The translations under genes were made by a program, and so were the position numbers. The notes beneath the pieces are model-generated. The model did not search any database and had not been told where the DNA came from. It was given only the letters and a program-made list of their open reading frames with translations. A DNA stretch of 64,000 nucleotides from Alteromonas sp. RKMC-009 (GTDB lineage Bacteria; Pseudomonadota; Gammaproteobacteria; Enterobacterales; Alteromonadaceae). The stretch spans positions 2,356,001-2,420,000 of the forward strand of contig NZ_CP031010.1 in assembly GCF_003584565.2 (NCBI RefSeq). The letters run 5' to 3'. Each line of letters begins with the position of its first letter. Position 1 is the first letter of the stretch. Shown here piece by piece: positions 34,119 to 42,388 of this stretch.

Positions 34119-35273
34119 ATGGATTTTTCATTAAATGAAGAGCAACTGGCATTCGCAGACACTGCACGACAGTTTGCCAGACAGGAATTTGCACCGTTTG
34201 CCGCGCAGTGGGACAGAGAGCATCACTTTCCGGTTGAGGCCATTAAAAAGGCCGGCGAACTCGGTTTCTGCGGGTTATACACCCCCGAAGACGCTGGTGG
34301 TCTGGGCTTATCCAGGCTCGACTCTTCGTTGATTTTTGAGCAACTGGCTATGGGATGCACCACCACCACGGCCATGCTGACAATCCACAATATGGCGACA
34401 TGGATGATTGCATCCTATGGCACAGAGGAGATAAAAAGCCGCTGGTGCGAATCACTGGTGAGCGGAGAAAAACTGGCGTCGTATTGCCTTACCGAGCCGG
34501 GCGCCGGTTCTGATGCGGCTTCACTTAAAACCAAAGCGGAACGCACCCCTGACGGCTATCGTCTGAACGGGGCAAAGGTATTTATTTCCGGCGCCGGCGC
34601 GACAGATGTGCTGGTAGTCATGGCCCGAACCGGCGGGCCGGGTCCGTCGGGAATATCTGCCTTTGTGGTACCGGCGAACGCTGAAGGAGTGGTATACGGC
34701 AAAGCCGAAGAAAAAATGGGCTGGAATGCACAGCCCACCCGCATGATCACATTCGATAATGTGATGGTGGATGAAAGCAGTTTACTGGGCGCAGAAGGTG
34801 AAGGGTTTCGTCTGGCGATGCAGGGGCTGGATGGCGGCCGGGTAAACATTGCGACCTGTTCTGTGGGCACGGCACAGCAGGCACTGGAAACCGCGGCAAC
34901 CTATATTCAGGAGCGTGAGCAGTTCGGTAAGCCGGTGGGGGCGTTTCAGGCTATCCAGTTCAAAATGGCCGATATGGCCACGGAGCTTGTGGCAGCCAGG
35001 CAACTGGTGAGGCTGGCGGCCTGGAAGCTTGACTGTAACGACAAAGACAAAACCACTTATTGCGCCATGGCCAAACGTTTTGCCACAGACACCGGCTTTA
35101 TGGTGTGCAACGAGGCGCTGCAGGTACACGGCGGGTACGGCTATATTAAAGAATATCCGCTGGAGCGGCACGTAAGAGATGTGAGAGTGCATCAGATCCT
35201 GGAAGGCACTAATGAAATCATGCGTGTGATCATTGGCCGCCGTCTGATGGGTGAAATGAATGACATTCTCTGA
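34119..35273 (+). CDS. acyl-CoA dehydrogenase, probable isobutyryl-CoA dehydrogenase
   Basis: FAD enzyme of 384 residues that oxidises isobutyryl-CoA to methacrylyl-CoA in the valine pathway, by context. Motifs: CLTEPGAGSDAASL (flavin site), VFISGAGATDVLVVMARTGG, CNEALQVHGGYGYIKEYPLERHVRDVR, and catalytic Glu362 in LEGTNEIMR. It resembles ACAD8-type enzymes. Ribosome site GGAGACGACG precedes the ATG. Lies between mmsA and the hydrolase gene. Confidence 0.88.
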   Translation: MDFSLNEEQLAFADTARQFARQEFAPFAAQWDREHHFPVEAIKKAGELGFCGLYTPEDAGGLGLSRLDSSLIFEQLAMGCTTTTAMLTIHNMATWMIASYGTEEIKSRWCESLVSGEKLASYCLTEPGAGSDAASLKTKAERTPDGYRLNGAKVFISGAGATDVLVVMARTGGPGPSGISAFVVPANAEGVVYGKAEEKMGWNAQPTRMITFDNVMVDESSLLGAEGEGFRLAMQGLDGGRVNIATCSVGTAQQALETAATYIQEREQFGKPVGAFQAIQFKMADMATELVAARQLVRLAAWKLDCNDKDKTTYCAMAKRFATDTGFMVCNEALQVHGGYGYIKEYPLERHVRDVRVHQILEGTNEIMRVIIGRRLMGEMNDIL

Positions 35274-35313
35274 CACAGTAATGGGCATCATCAGCACTTT
35301 CAAAGGATAGGTC

Positions 35314-36459
35314 ATGTCTGCAGAACAACGCATTATTATTAATGAACACCGTACCGGTTGTGGCCGGATCGCCGGCCACATTACATTGAATAAGCCGGCG
35401 TCGCTGAATGCGCTGGATCTTGATATGGCTTCAGCCATGTTAAAACAGCTGAATGTATGGGCACAGCGGGAAGATGTACTGTTCATCATTATCGACGGTG
35501 CCGGTGAGAAAGCCTTTTGTGCCGGCGGCGATATTGTTTCCATGTATCATGCGATGAAATCCGCGCCCGGTAAGATTCCGCCGTTTATCCGTGATTTCTT
35601 CACCGTGGAATACAAACTCGATTACACCCTGCATACTTACCCCAAACCTGTTGTGGTGTGGGGAGATGGCATTGTGATGGGTGGCGGTATGGGCTTGTTA
35701 CAGGGGGCTTCTCACCGGGTGGTAACGGATAAAAGCCGCCTTGCCATGCCTGAAGTGACGATTGGCTTATTTCCTGATGTGGGAGGCAGTTACTTTCTTC
35801 CCCGCTTAACCGGACAACTCGGCCTGTTCCTCGGCCTGACTGCCGCGCAGGTAAATGGTGCTGAAGCCGTGAAGTATGGTCTGGCCGATCATTTGTGTAC
35901 ACACAGCGACCTGGCTGATCTCATTACACAATGGAAAAGTACTGAGTGGAAATCAGGCAGCCGTGAGGACGTTGCCGGTATGCTGGCAAAGAGCCTGAAT
36001 GCCGGTACAGCAGATGCGTCAACTGAAAGCGGTCAGCCCGATGACCGGATTGCGCCATGGCTTGAACGTATCAATGCTGCCTGCTCATTACCGTCTGTAC
36101 AGGACGTCGTTGCTGCCATTACAGCTATCGATGCCGGTGGTGATAAATGGATGTTAAAAGCTCAACAGGCGCTGGCATCCGGCTCATCACTCACGGCTGC
36201 GCTGTTTTACCGCCAGTTTCAGAAAGGTAAAACACAGTCTCTGGCAGATAGTTTCAGGATGGAACTGAATATGGCCTGCCATTGTGCACAATACGGTGAA
36301 TTACAGGAAGGGATCCGGGCGTTGCTGATAGATAAAGACGGCAAACCGGGCTGGCGGTTTGACTCCGTGGCCGGGATCACTGATCCGGACATTGACCCGT
36401 TCTTCTCATCCCCCTGGCAGTCAGGTCACCCGCTGGCCGGACTGGGAGAATCAATATGA
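35314..36459 (+). CDS. 3-hydroxyisobutyryl-CoA hydrolase (crotonase fold)
   Basis: 381-residue HIBCH-type thioesterase that releases 3-hydroxyisobutyrate. Crotonase motifs: ITLNKPASLNALD, AFCAGGDIVSMYHAMK (oxyanion), GGGMGLLQGASHRVV, and MPEVTIGLFPDVGGSYFLPR with the catalytic acids. The length and the ending DIDPFFSSPW fit the hydrolase, not the shorter enoyl-CoA hydratases. No separate methacrylyl-CoA hydratase gene is present in this operon, though one usually is in related genomes. Its stop overlaps the next ATG. Confidence 0.88.
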   Translation: MSAEQRIIINEHRTGCGRIAGHITLNKPASLNALDLDMASAMLKQLNVWAQREDVLFIIIDGAGEKAFCAGGDIVSMYHAMKSAPGKIPPFIRDFFTVEYKLDYTLHTYPKPVVVWGDGIVMGGGMGLLQGASHRVVTDKSRLAMPEVTIGLFPDVGGSYFLPRLTGQLGLFLGLTAAQVNGAEAVKYGLADHLCTHSDLADLITQWKSTEWKSGSREDVAGMLAKSLNAGTADASTESGQPDDRIAPWLERINAACSLPSVQDVVAAITAIDAGGDKWMLKAQQALASGSSLTAALFYRQFQKGKTQSLADSFRMELNMACHCAQYGELQEGIRALLIDKDGKPGWRFDSVAGITDPDIDPFFSSPWQSGHPLAGLGESI

Positions 36460-37349
36460 AAAACATTACTTTTATAGGTCTTGGCAATATGGGCTCGCCC
36501 ATGGCGGCGAATCTGATTAAAGCCGGATATAACGTGACGGTTTTCGATCTGGTGGAAAGTGCAATGGATGCGCTGTGTGACACAGGAGCCCGTAAAGCGG
36601 CAAATGTGTCTGATGCCGTGTCGCAGGCAGAAGCGGTGATTACCATGCTGCCGGCTGCCGCCCACGTACGCAGCTTATATTGCGGTGAAGACGGTATTCT
36701 GGCTTCACTGAGCACATCCTGTTTGCTTATCGACTGCAGTACCATTGATGCAGACACTGCCAGAGAGACCGGCCATGCAGCAGAGCAGGCGGGTCATCGC
36801 TTTATCGATGCGCCGGTTTCCGGCGGCGTTGCCGGCGCCACAGCCGGTACCCTTACTTTCATTGCGGGAGGCAAAGCAGAAGTGGTGGAGCAGGCATCGC
36901 CTCTGCTGAATGTCATGGGGCAAAACCTGTTTCATGCAGGGGATACCGGTGCCGGTCAGGTTGCCAAAATTTGCAATAATATGTTGCTGGCTGTGCTGAT
37001 GGCCGGCACTTCGGAAGCACTGCAACTTGCCATCGATAACGGGCTGGATCCGAAAGTCATGTCTGACATTATGTTACAGAGCTCCGGTTGTAACTGGACC
37101 CTGCAGAAATACAATCCGTGTCCCGGTGTGATGGAGTCTGTGCCGTCATCGAATGCTTATCAGGGAGGCTTTATGGTCAAACTGATGAATAAAGATCTTG
37201 GCCTGGCGATGGACACCGGCGCTAAAACAGGCAGTTCGCTGCCCATGGGGTCAGCGGCACAACAGCTTTACCGGATGCATCAGCGCAAAGGGAACAGTGA
37301 GCTGGATTTCTCCAGTATATTCACGCTTTTCAGTAAAGATAAACTCTGA
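36456..37349 (+). CDS. mmsB: 3-hydroxyisobutyrate dehydrogenase
   Basis: Oxidises 3-hydroxyisobutyrate to methylmalonate semialdehyde, the substrate of MmsA. 297 residues: FIGLGNMGSPMAANLIKAGY (NAD site), DAPVSGGVAGATAGTL, GAGQVAKICNNM with catalytic Lys, and MNKDLGLAMDTGAK. Overlaps the hydrolase gene by four bases (ATGA). Last gene of the operon. Confidence 0.94.
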   Translation: MKNITFIGLGNMGSPMAANLIKAGYNVTVFDLVESAMDALCDTGARKAANVSDAVSQAEAVITMLPAAAHVRSLYCGEDGILASLSTSCLLIDCSTIDADTARETGHAAEQAGHRFIDAPVSGGVAGATAGTLTFIAGGKAEVVEQASPLLNVMGQNLFHAGDTGAGQVAKICNNMLLAVLMAGTSEALQLAIDNGLDPKVMSDIMLQSSGCNWTLQKYNPCPGVMESVPSSNAYQGGFMVKLMNKDLGLAMDTGAKTGSSLPMGSAAQQLYRMHQRKGNSELDFSSIFTLFSKDKL

Positions 37350-37385
37350 TCAAATCACATCCTTTACTGAGGTAAGCCGTCTTAT

Positions 37386-37420
37386 CCCGTTAATGTTATT
37401 TCACAGGTAACATTAACGGG
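37386..37420. repeat. 13-bp perfect inverted repeat, possible terminator
   Basis: CCCGTTAATGTTA (37386-37398) and TAACATTAACGGG (37408-37420) pair perfectly around a 9-base loop. A T run appears only about 14 bases further (TCTTTTTG), so it is not a classical terminator. It may end the mms transcript or act as an operator for rlmA. Confidence 0.5.
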
Positions 37421-37506
37421 CAGTTGGCTTAATCTTTTTGAACCTTGCAGTTCGTCCTCATTCTGTTACATTCCCTGCGTTTTCACAGGCAGAACAGGTT
37501 TACTTT

Positions 37507-38334
37507 ATGTGGCAATGCCCTCTTTGTCAGTCTCCGCTGGTGTGCGGTGACACATGGCGCTGTAACAACAATCATAGTTTTGATGTATCCAGACGTGGAT
37601 ACGTCAATTTATTGCCTGTACATAAAAAAAGCAGCAAAGATCCCGGCGACAATAAAGCCATGCTCGACGCCAGACAGACTTTCCATCAATACCGGGTTTA
37701 TCAGCCGTTGATGGACAAGATGGCTGACGTGATAACAAAAAGCGATGTGATATCTGCGTCAGGAGCCGTTGTTCTTTATGATGCAGGGTGCGGTGAAGGC
37801 ACGTATTTACATGTGATTAGCTCTGCGCTGGAAGCGGCCGAAAAGTCTGTGGTGGCCAGTGGCAGTGATATTTCCAAAAGCGCAGTGGATTTAGCCGCCA
37901 GACAGCACAGGGATGCCCAGTTTGTTGTGGCCAGCAGTTTTGATTTACCGGTTCAGGACAGCCAAATCGACCTGATGCTTCAGGTTTTTGCCCCGGGCAG
38001 TGACGACGAGTTTGCCCGCGTTCTCAAGCCTCAGGGTTTATTACTCCATGTTACACCGGGCCCGGCACATTTGATGGCACTGAAAAAAGCTGCTTATAAA
38101 ACCCCCCGTGAACATGAATTGCCAGCAGATGAGAGACCAGGCTTTACCCTACTGAGCCGGCAGCGGATTCACTGGCAGGCCAGGCTTGAAAATGATTCGC
38201 AACGGAAGGCGCTGCTTCAGATGACACCGTTTGCCTGGCGTCTGGATGAAAGTACTCAGGCTTCGTTGTGCCGGTCGCTGACAGAGGTTGAAGCGGATTT
38301 TTATGTTTCCTTATGGCAGGCGAAGCAAAAATAG
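37507..38334 (+). CDS. rlmA: 23S rRNA (guanine-N1)-methyltransferase RlmA
   Basis: Methylates G745 of 23S rRNA (E. coli numbering). 275 residues from ATG 37507; the N-terminal zinc-binding region reads WQCPLCQSPLVCGDTWRC then NNNHSFDVSRRGYVNLL, exactly the RlmA pattern. SAM motif: YDAGCGEGTYL; a second GSDISKSAVDLAA strand follows. An open extension to 37438 has no support. Terminated by a hairpin shared with the convergent yejM gene. Confidence 0.92.
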   Translation: MWQCPLCQSPLVCGDTWRCNNNHSFDVSRRGYVNLLPVHKKSSKDPGDNKAMLDARQTFHQYRVYQPLMDKMADVITKSDVISASGAVVLYDAGCGEGTYLHVISSALEAAEKSVVASGSDISKSAVDLAARQHRDAQFVVASSFDLPVQDSQIDLMLQVFAPGSDDEFARVLKPQGLLLHVTPGPAHLMALKKAAYKTPREHELPADERPGFTLLSRQRIHWQARLENDSQRKALLQMTPFAWRLDESTQASLCRSLTEVEADFYVSLWQAKQK

Positions 38335-38346
38335 AAGGCGAAATAA

Positions 38347-38374
38347 AAACGCTGCCGTATAAGGCAGCGTTTCT
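38347..38374. terminator. bidirectional terminator between rlmA and yejM
   Basis: Perfect 10-bp stem AAACGCTGCC (38347-38356)/GGCAGCGTTT (38363-38372); A-rich on the left gives TTTTTATTT on the minus strand. Confidence 0.8.
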
Positions 38375-38426
38375 GAATTTCCCATTCCCATCATTCAGGA
38401 GAGGTGAAATAAATACCGTAACGACT

Positions 38427-39944
38427 CTACCGTGAAAAATGGGTCAGGTGCTTGATGGCACGGCTGAGTAAATCCACATTTAACGGGTCGTTGCTTCGCT
38501 CACGGCTGTCAATATCCGATATTTCAAAGCTGCCGTTACTCAGCACTTCAATCATTTGCTGATTATGCAGCACTACCACTTTTTCACCGGACGTACTCAC
38601 CAGCCAGTTACGTTGTGGTTGCAACAAATTTTGTCCGGTGGAGTAGAACTGGACCGGCGCTGCGCAGCCTAATGCATTGAGTACCGTAGGCGCTAAATCT
38701 TCGGTGCTGGCAATACTGCCTTTCACATCCAGCGTCGTAAGCAGTTTTCCACGGCGGGTACCGCCATCTTCAGAGAACCCGGTGGCAATGATCACGTCAC
38801 TTTGCGCAAACACATCGTCGCTCAGCATATCTGCAATTTTGTCACCCGACAGGAAGGCAATGTGCAATCCGGCATGATTATTACTGACAGGCTGTCGGTA
38901 ACCGTCAAGCATACTGGCAGGCAGTGCTTCATCGACGTGAATAGACACAGGCATACCCAGACCCACGGGTAAGGCCAGCAGAACCGGTCTTTTCTGTTCC
39001 AGTGTATCGCGGTAAATTTCCGGCACACCGAACAGGGTAGTCAGGATCAAGCCGTCCAGTGACGAAGCTGTAGAGAAATAGTTGTTCATTTCTCTGAGAT
39101 CAAACTGTGGCATGTCCGGCAACGGTGTATCGTCTGTTTGCACGACCAGCGCCAGGGTACGGTCAGCTTCAATATTGCAGTAAACCGGTTCCGTGGGGTA
39201 GGTCACCTGATGAATTTGCGGATCAAACTGTAGCTGTTTGCGTTCCTTGTAGCGTTCCAGATCCAGCAGGCCATAGCGGGACATGGTGGTTTTTGCCGTA
39301 GCCGGATAGGACAACGGAAACATATTATCCTGCTTCACGATAGGCTGATATAACTCTGCATCAGCCCACACGTGAATCGCATGGCTGGCGACAAAACAGG
39401 TAAGGAAAAAGCCGGTTACCGGCGTACCGATTTTGTGATGCTGCAATCGCTCCACACGTTTCCACAACGCATTGGCCAGCACAAGCTGAAAACCGAGCCA
39501 GACCATAAACAGCAGTAATAAGTACATCCACTGTTGTAAACCAAACTGACTGATTTGATTTTGTGCTTCGTTGCGCAGTAGATCGGCAGAACTGAAGCTT
39601 AAATGAAAGCCGGTGCGGTTGAACAGCAGGGCGTCAAACGCCATCAATGCCAGCCCGGTAGCCGCGATGGCGGATGCGGCAAACTTGATTATTCTCGGGT
39701 TTGTCGCCAGGTAGCACAACGGCAGAATGAATATGACAAAACCGGAGAAGGTCATAAAACCAATATGACCGAACCAGTTAAATACCAGATACAAGGCACC
39801 CAAGGCCGTACCCGGTGAAGGAGAGGAAAATATAAATACTGAGGCGATGATCATGGCGATGGCTATATTAGCCAGCGCGAACCAGTGGCCCCAGTTTACC
39901 AGGCGTGTGACCCGCTGACGGCGAGGTGACTCCGCTAAAATCAT
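38427..39944 (-). CDS. yejM: YejM/PbgA-family inner-membrane protein with shortened periplasmic domain
   Basis: 505-residue protein of the DUF3413 family. In E. coli YejM (586 residues) senses LPS and controls LpxC degradation through LapB. Five predicted N-terminal membrane helices (about 15-190) carry NWGHWFALANIAIA and VFNWFGHIGF; the basic linker before the periplasmic part follows. The sulfatase-like periplasmic domain is clearly reduced: FSTASSLDGLILTTLFGVPEIY corresponds to the region that in E. coli lies in a longer insert, and the usual start of the sulfatase fold is weak. It adjoins yejL 12 bases downstream on the same strand, as in E. coli order. Confidence 0.85.
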   Translation of the reverse strand: MILAESPRRQRVTRLVNWGHWFALANIAIAMIIASVFIFSSPSPGTALGALYLVFNWFGHIGFMTFSGFVIFILPLCYLATNPRIIKFAASAIAATGLALMAFDALLFNRTGFHLSFSSADLLRNEAQNQISQFGLQQWMYLLLLFMVWLGFQLVLANALWKRVERLQHHKIGTPVTGFFLTCFVASHAIHVWADAELYQPIVKQDNMFPLSYPATAKTTMSRYGLLDLERYKERKQLQFDPQIHQVTYPTEPVYCNIEADRTLALVVQTDDTPLPDMPQFDLREMNNYFSTASSLDGLILTTLFGVPEIYRDTLEQKRPVLLALPVGLGMPVSIHVDEALPASMLDGYRQPVSNNHAGLHIAFLSGDKIADMLSDDVFAQSDVIIATGFSEDGGTRRGKLLTTLDVKGSIASTEDLAPTVLNALGCAAPVQFYSTGQNLLQPQRNWLVSTSGEKVVVLHNQQMIEVLSNGSFEISDIDSRERSNDPLNVDLLSRAIKHLTHFSR

Positions 39945-39956
39945 TATTCAGCCCTG

Positions 39957-40169
39957 TTAGTTAACACTTTTCTGTAATACCGAAGCGAATTGTTCCGCCA
40001 TGGCTTTGCGGTTAGCAGCGGGAACCTGTGTATTAAGAATGTGGGTGATGACATTGCCCAATACCATGAGCTGTAAATCACGACTGACCTCATTTTCCTC
40101 GAGTGTGAGGATGACTTTATTCATTAGCGCTTCAAAATCCGAATCGGAATAACGGCTTTGCTGGGGCAT
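39957..40169 (-). CDS. yejL: YejL (UPF0352/DUF1414) small protein
   Basis: 70-residue cytoplasmic helical protein, starting MPQQSRYSDSDFE and with LMVLGNVITHILNT, closely matching E. coli YejL (SRYSD and LSLMVLGNMVTNLINT). Function unknown. First gene of the yejL-yejM unit, divergent from yejK, the same neighbourhood as in enterics. Confidence 0.93.
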   Translation of the reverse strand: MPQQSRYSDSDFEALMNKVILTLEENEVSRDLQLMVLGNVITHILNTQVPAANRKAMAEQFASVLQKSVN

Positions 40170-40223
40170 TGTGACGCCTCTTTTACTGTTTTCTTTACTA
40201 AAAAAGAATGGAATTTAATTTTA

Positions 40224-40239
40224 AATGATTATAATCGTT
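40224..40239. promoter_or_regulatory. palindrome in yejL-yejK promoter region
   Basis: AATGATTATAATCGTT is palindromic at 14 of 16 positions with the perfect core GATTATAATC; the segment TGATAACAATCATT follows at 40247-40260. Both look loosely Fur-like but match poorly at key positions, so no regulator is named. Confidence 0.3.
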
Positions 40240-40321
40240 GTCTGAGTGATAACAATCATTCATTCGTAAATCCCGCGAATTCCACTGTAAATTCTCAACT
40301 AAACAGGATCCCAGATAGTCT

Positions 40322-41377
40322 ATGAGTGCACTGATTCATCATTTTGTTGTTCACCGGTTAGTCGTCAGCGGCGAAGACAAGCTGTCCATCATTCCACGGG
40401 ACAAGTGTCTTGCGGTGACGCCGGAAATCGAATCACTGGCTCATCAGATCAATCACAGCTTTAACAGCAAGCCCGGAAAAGGTGTGGGCCATTTCACTGA
40501 AGAAGCTGCAGGCGGTGAAGATACCATTCCTTTTAAAACGTCACTGGCTGAATTCATGCACGCGCAAAAAGAGCGCGTGGACAACCTGGAAGATATCTTC
40601 CATGCCTTTACGCTGACTTCCGGTGACAAGCTGATTAAAGCCCTGACCGATACCGGTACAGTGCAAACAGGTTTTCTGATTTTCTGCCAGTATGAGTTTC
40701 TGGCAACCCAGTATCTGATGATCACGTTACTGAATACCCGTTCCCACGTGGAAATCAATCAGGCACTGGAGCTGAATGCCCGCGAGCACCTTGATTTGGC
40801 GAAGATGCAACTGGCAGTACGCATTGACCTTACACAACTTGAGATCCAGCCGGAACAAAAGCGCTACGTAAGCTTTATTAAAGGACTCATGGGCCGCAAG
40901 GTGTCTGATTTCTTCATGGATTTTATCGGTTGCGAAGAGCTGGTGGACATTAAACAGCAGAACAAACAGCTGATTTCTTCGGTAGATGCTTATCTGGCCA
41001 GCGAGAATCTTGACCGTGAAGAACAGCAACAGCACCGTGATGAAGTAAAGTCTTATTTCAAAGAGAAGATAGACAGTGGTGAAAGTCTGTCGATTAAAGA
41101 GTTATCCGGACGGTTATCACCGGACAGTGACAGCGAACACAGTTTTGAGGCGTTCACACAAACGCTTGAGGCACCGCTGGAAGAGAATATTCAGCCGGAT
41201 CCTGCTGCGCTGCGTCAGCTGGCTAAATTTACCGGACAGGGGGGCGGTATTTCCCTGAGCTTTGAACGTAAACTACTGGGTGACAAAATCATCTACGACC
41301 CGGTGTCAGACACACTGACCATTAAAGGTATTCCGCCAAATTTGAAAGACCAGTTGACCAGACAGTCAAAAAATTAG
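40322..41377 (+). CDS. yejK: nucleoid-associated protein YejK/NdpA
   Basis: 351-residue DNA-binding protein of the NdpA family found with the nucleoid. N-terminal HHFVVHRLVVSGEDKL, the middle segment YVSFIKGLMGRKVSDFFMDFIGC and the C-terminal basic-aromatic GGISLSFERKLLG are characteristic. ATG at 40322 follows a promoter region shared with yejL. A terminator hairpin lies in the following intergenic region. Confidence 0.92.
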   Translation: MSALIHHFVVHRLVVSGEDKLSIIPRDKCLAVTPEIESLAHQINHSFNSKPGKGVGHFTEEAAGGEDTIPFKTSLAEFMHAQKERVDNLEDIFHAFTLTSGDKLIKALTDTGTVQTGFLIFCQYEFLATQYLMITLLNTRSHVEINQALELNAREHLDLAKMQLAVRIDLTQLEIQPEQKRYVSFIKGLMGRKVSDFFMDFIGCEELVDIKQQNKQLISSVDAYLASENLDREEQQQHRDEVKSYFKEKIDSGESLSIKELSGRLSPDSDSEHSFEAFTQTLEAPLEENIQPDPAALRQLAKFTGQGGGISLSFERKLLGDKIIYDPVSDTLTIKGIPPNLKDQLTRQSKN

Positions 41378-41433
41378 GTACAATAGCCGTTATTCACCCG
41401 TAACAGTAACGAAATGCGGGCCAACGTTCGTAA

Positions 41434-41463
41434 GCAGGCAGGTGAAACCTGCCTGCTTTGTTT
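41434..41463 (+). terminator. intrinsic terminator downstream of yejK
   Basis: Perfect 9-bp stem GCAGGCAGG (41434-41442)/CCTGCCTGC (41448-41456), TGAAA loop, TTTGTTTAATTT tail. A TATAAT at 41474-41479 just behind it may be the -10 of the next gene. Confidence 0.8.
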
Positions 41464-41512
41464 AATTTATCGTATAATGCCGGCAGTTTAAGTTCCGGTA
41501 ACAAGGTTTTAC

Positions 41513-42388
41513 ATGCAATTATTTGTCAACGACCTCACCGTCATGGATTTTTCTTACCTGTGCCCTGAGCGGGGAATGGTGGGAGAAAGCTGGATCGTGG
41601 ATGTGATCCTGTCCGGCGATCTTAACGATGAGAGTATGATTCAGGACTTCGGTAAGGTGAAAAAAAACCTGAAGCGACTGATTGATGATTATGTCGACCA
41701 TAAATTGCTGGTACCTGCTGACTACGCCAACGTGGCGATTGTGCATGAAGACAACAGTGAACATGTGGATGTACGGTTTACCTGCAACGACGGCAGGGTG
41801 ATTCAGCTATATTGTCCGGCAGAGGCTTACGCTTTCATCTACGGTGAAACGGTTACTAAGGACTCCACCGGCAGCTATCTCCGCGAAGTGATTGCTACTC
41901 ATCTGCCGGAAAACGTAGATAACCTTGAGCTTATTCTGCGCACCGAAGTGATCACCACGCCGTTCTATCACTACACTCATGGCCTGAAAAAACACGATGG
42001 CAATTGCCAGCGTATTGCTCATGGTCACCGTTCTAAAATCGACGTGTTTGTAAACGGTGAAAATAGTCTCGAGAGTCAGCAATACTGGGCATCACGCTGG
42101 GAAGATATTTATATTGCCTCGGAAGAAGACAGGCTGGCTTTTTCAGCCCGTCAGGCATCAGGCACTGTGCCGGCAGACAGAGAGTACTGCTGTTTTGCCT
42201 ATGAATCATCGCAAGGCTACTTTGAAATATTGTTGCCTGAATCAGATTGTGAAGTCATAACTACTGATTCCACCGTGGAATGTCTGGCTCAGTTTATTTT
42301 TGATGAAGAAAAAGCCCGCCAGAACGGTGGCTCTGTGAAAGTGCTGGCTTATGAAGGCGTAGGAAAAGGAGCACTGGTGTGCGATTGA
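41513..42388 (+). CDS. tandem 6-pyruvoyl-tetrahydropterin-synthase-like protein
   Basis: 291 residues that look like two PTPS/QueD domains in a row. The first half has MDFSYLCPERGMVGESW and then QDFGKVKKNLKRLIDDYVDHKLL, the conserved second half of QueD, but lacks the Cys-x3-HGH zinc/catalytic motif. The second half has DGNCQRIAHGHRSKIDVFVNG, with the Cys and HGH motif in place. QueD makes 6-carboxytetrahydropterin for queuosine; whether this protein does so is unknown. It overlaps the next gene by 10 bases. Similar proteins are annotated as PTPS-like in Vibrio and Shewanella as remembered. Confidence 0.75.
   Translation: MQLFVNDLTVMDFSYLCPERGMVGESWIVDVILSGDLNDESMIQDFGKVKKNLKRLIDDYVDHKLLVPADYANVAIVHEDNSEHVDVRFTCNDGRVIQLYCPAEAYAFIYGETVTKDSTGSYLREVIATHLPENVDNLELILRTEVITTPFYHYTHGLKKHDGNCQRIAHGHRSKIDVFVNGENSLESQQYWASRWEDIYIASEEDRLAFSARQASGTVPADREYCCFAYESSQGYFEILLPESDCEVITTDSTVECLAQFIFDEEKARQNGGSVKVLAYEGVGKGALVCD

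Noticed and set aside
34782..35543. 253-codon minus-strand frame across the acyl-CoA dehydrogenase and hydrolase genes
   Set aside because: Antisense to two clear genes, low-complexity composition and no recognisable domain.
40247..40260. Fur box before yejK
   Set aside because: TGATAACAATCATT matches the Fur consensus at too few positions to claim it.
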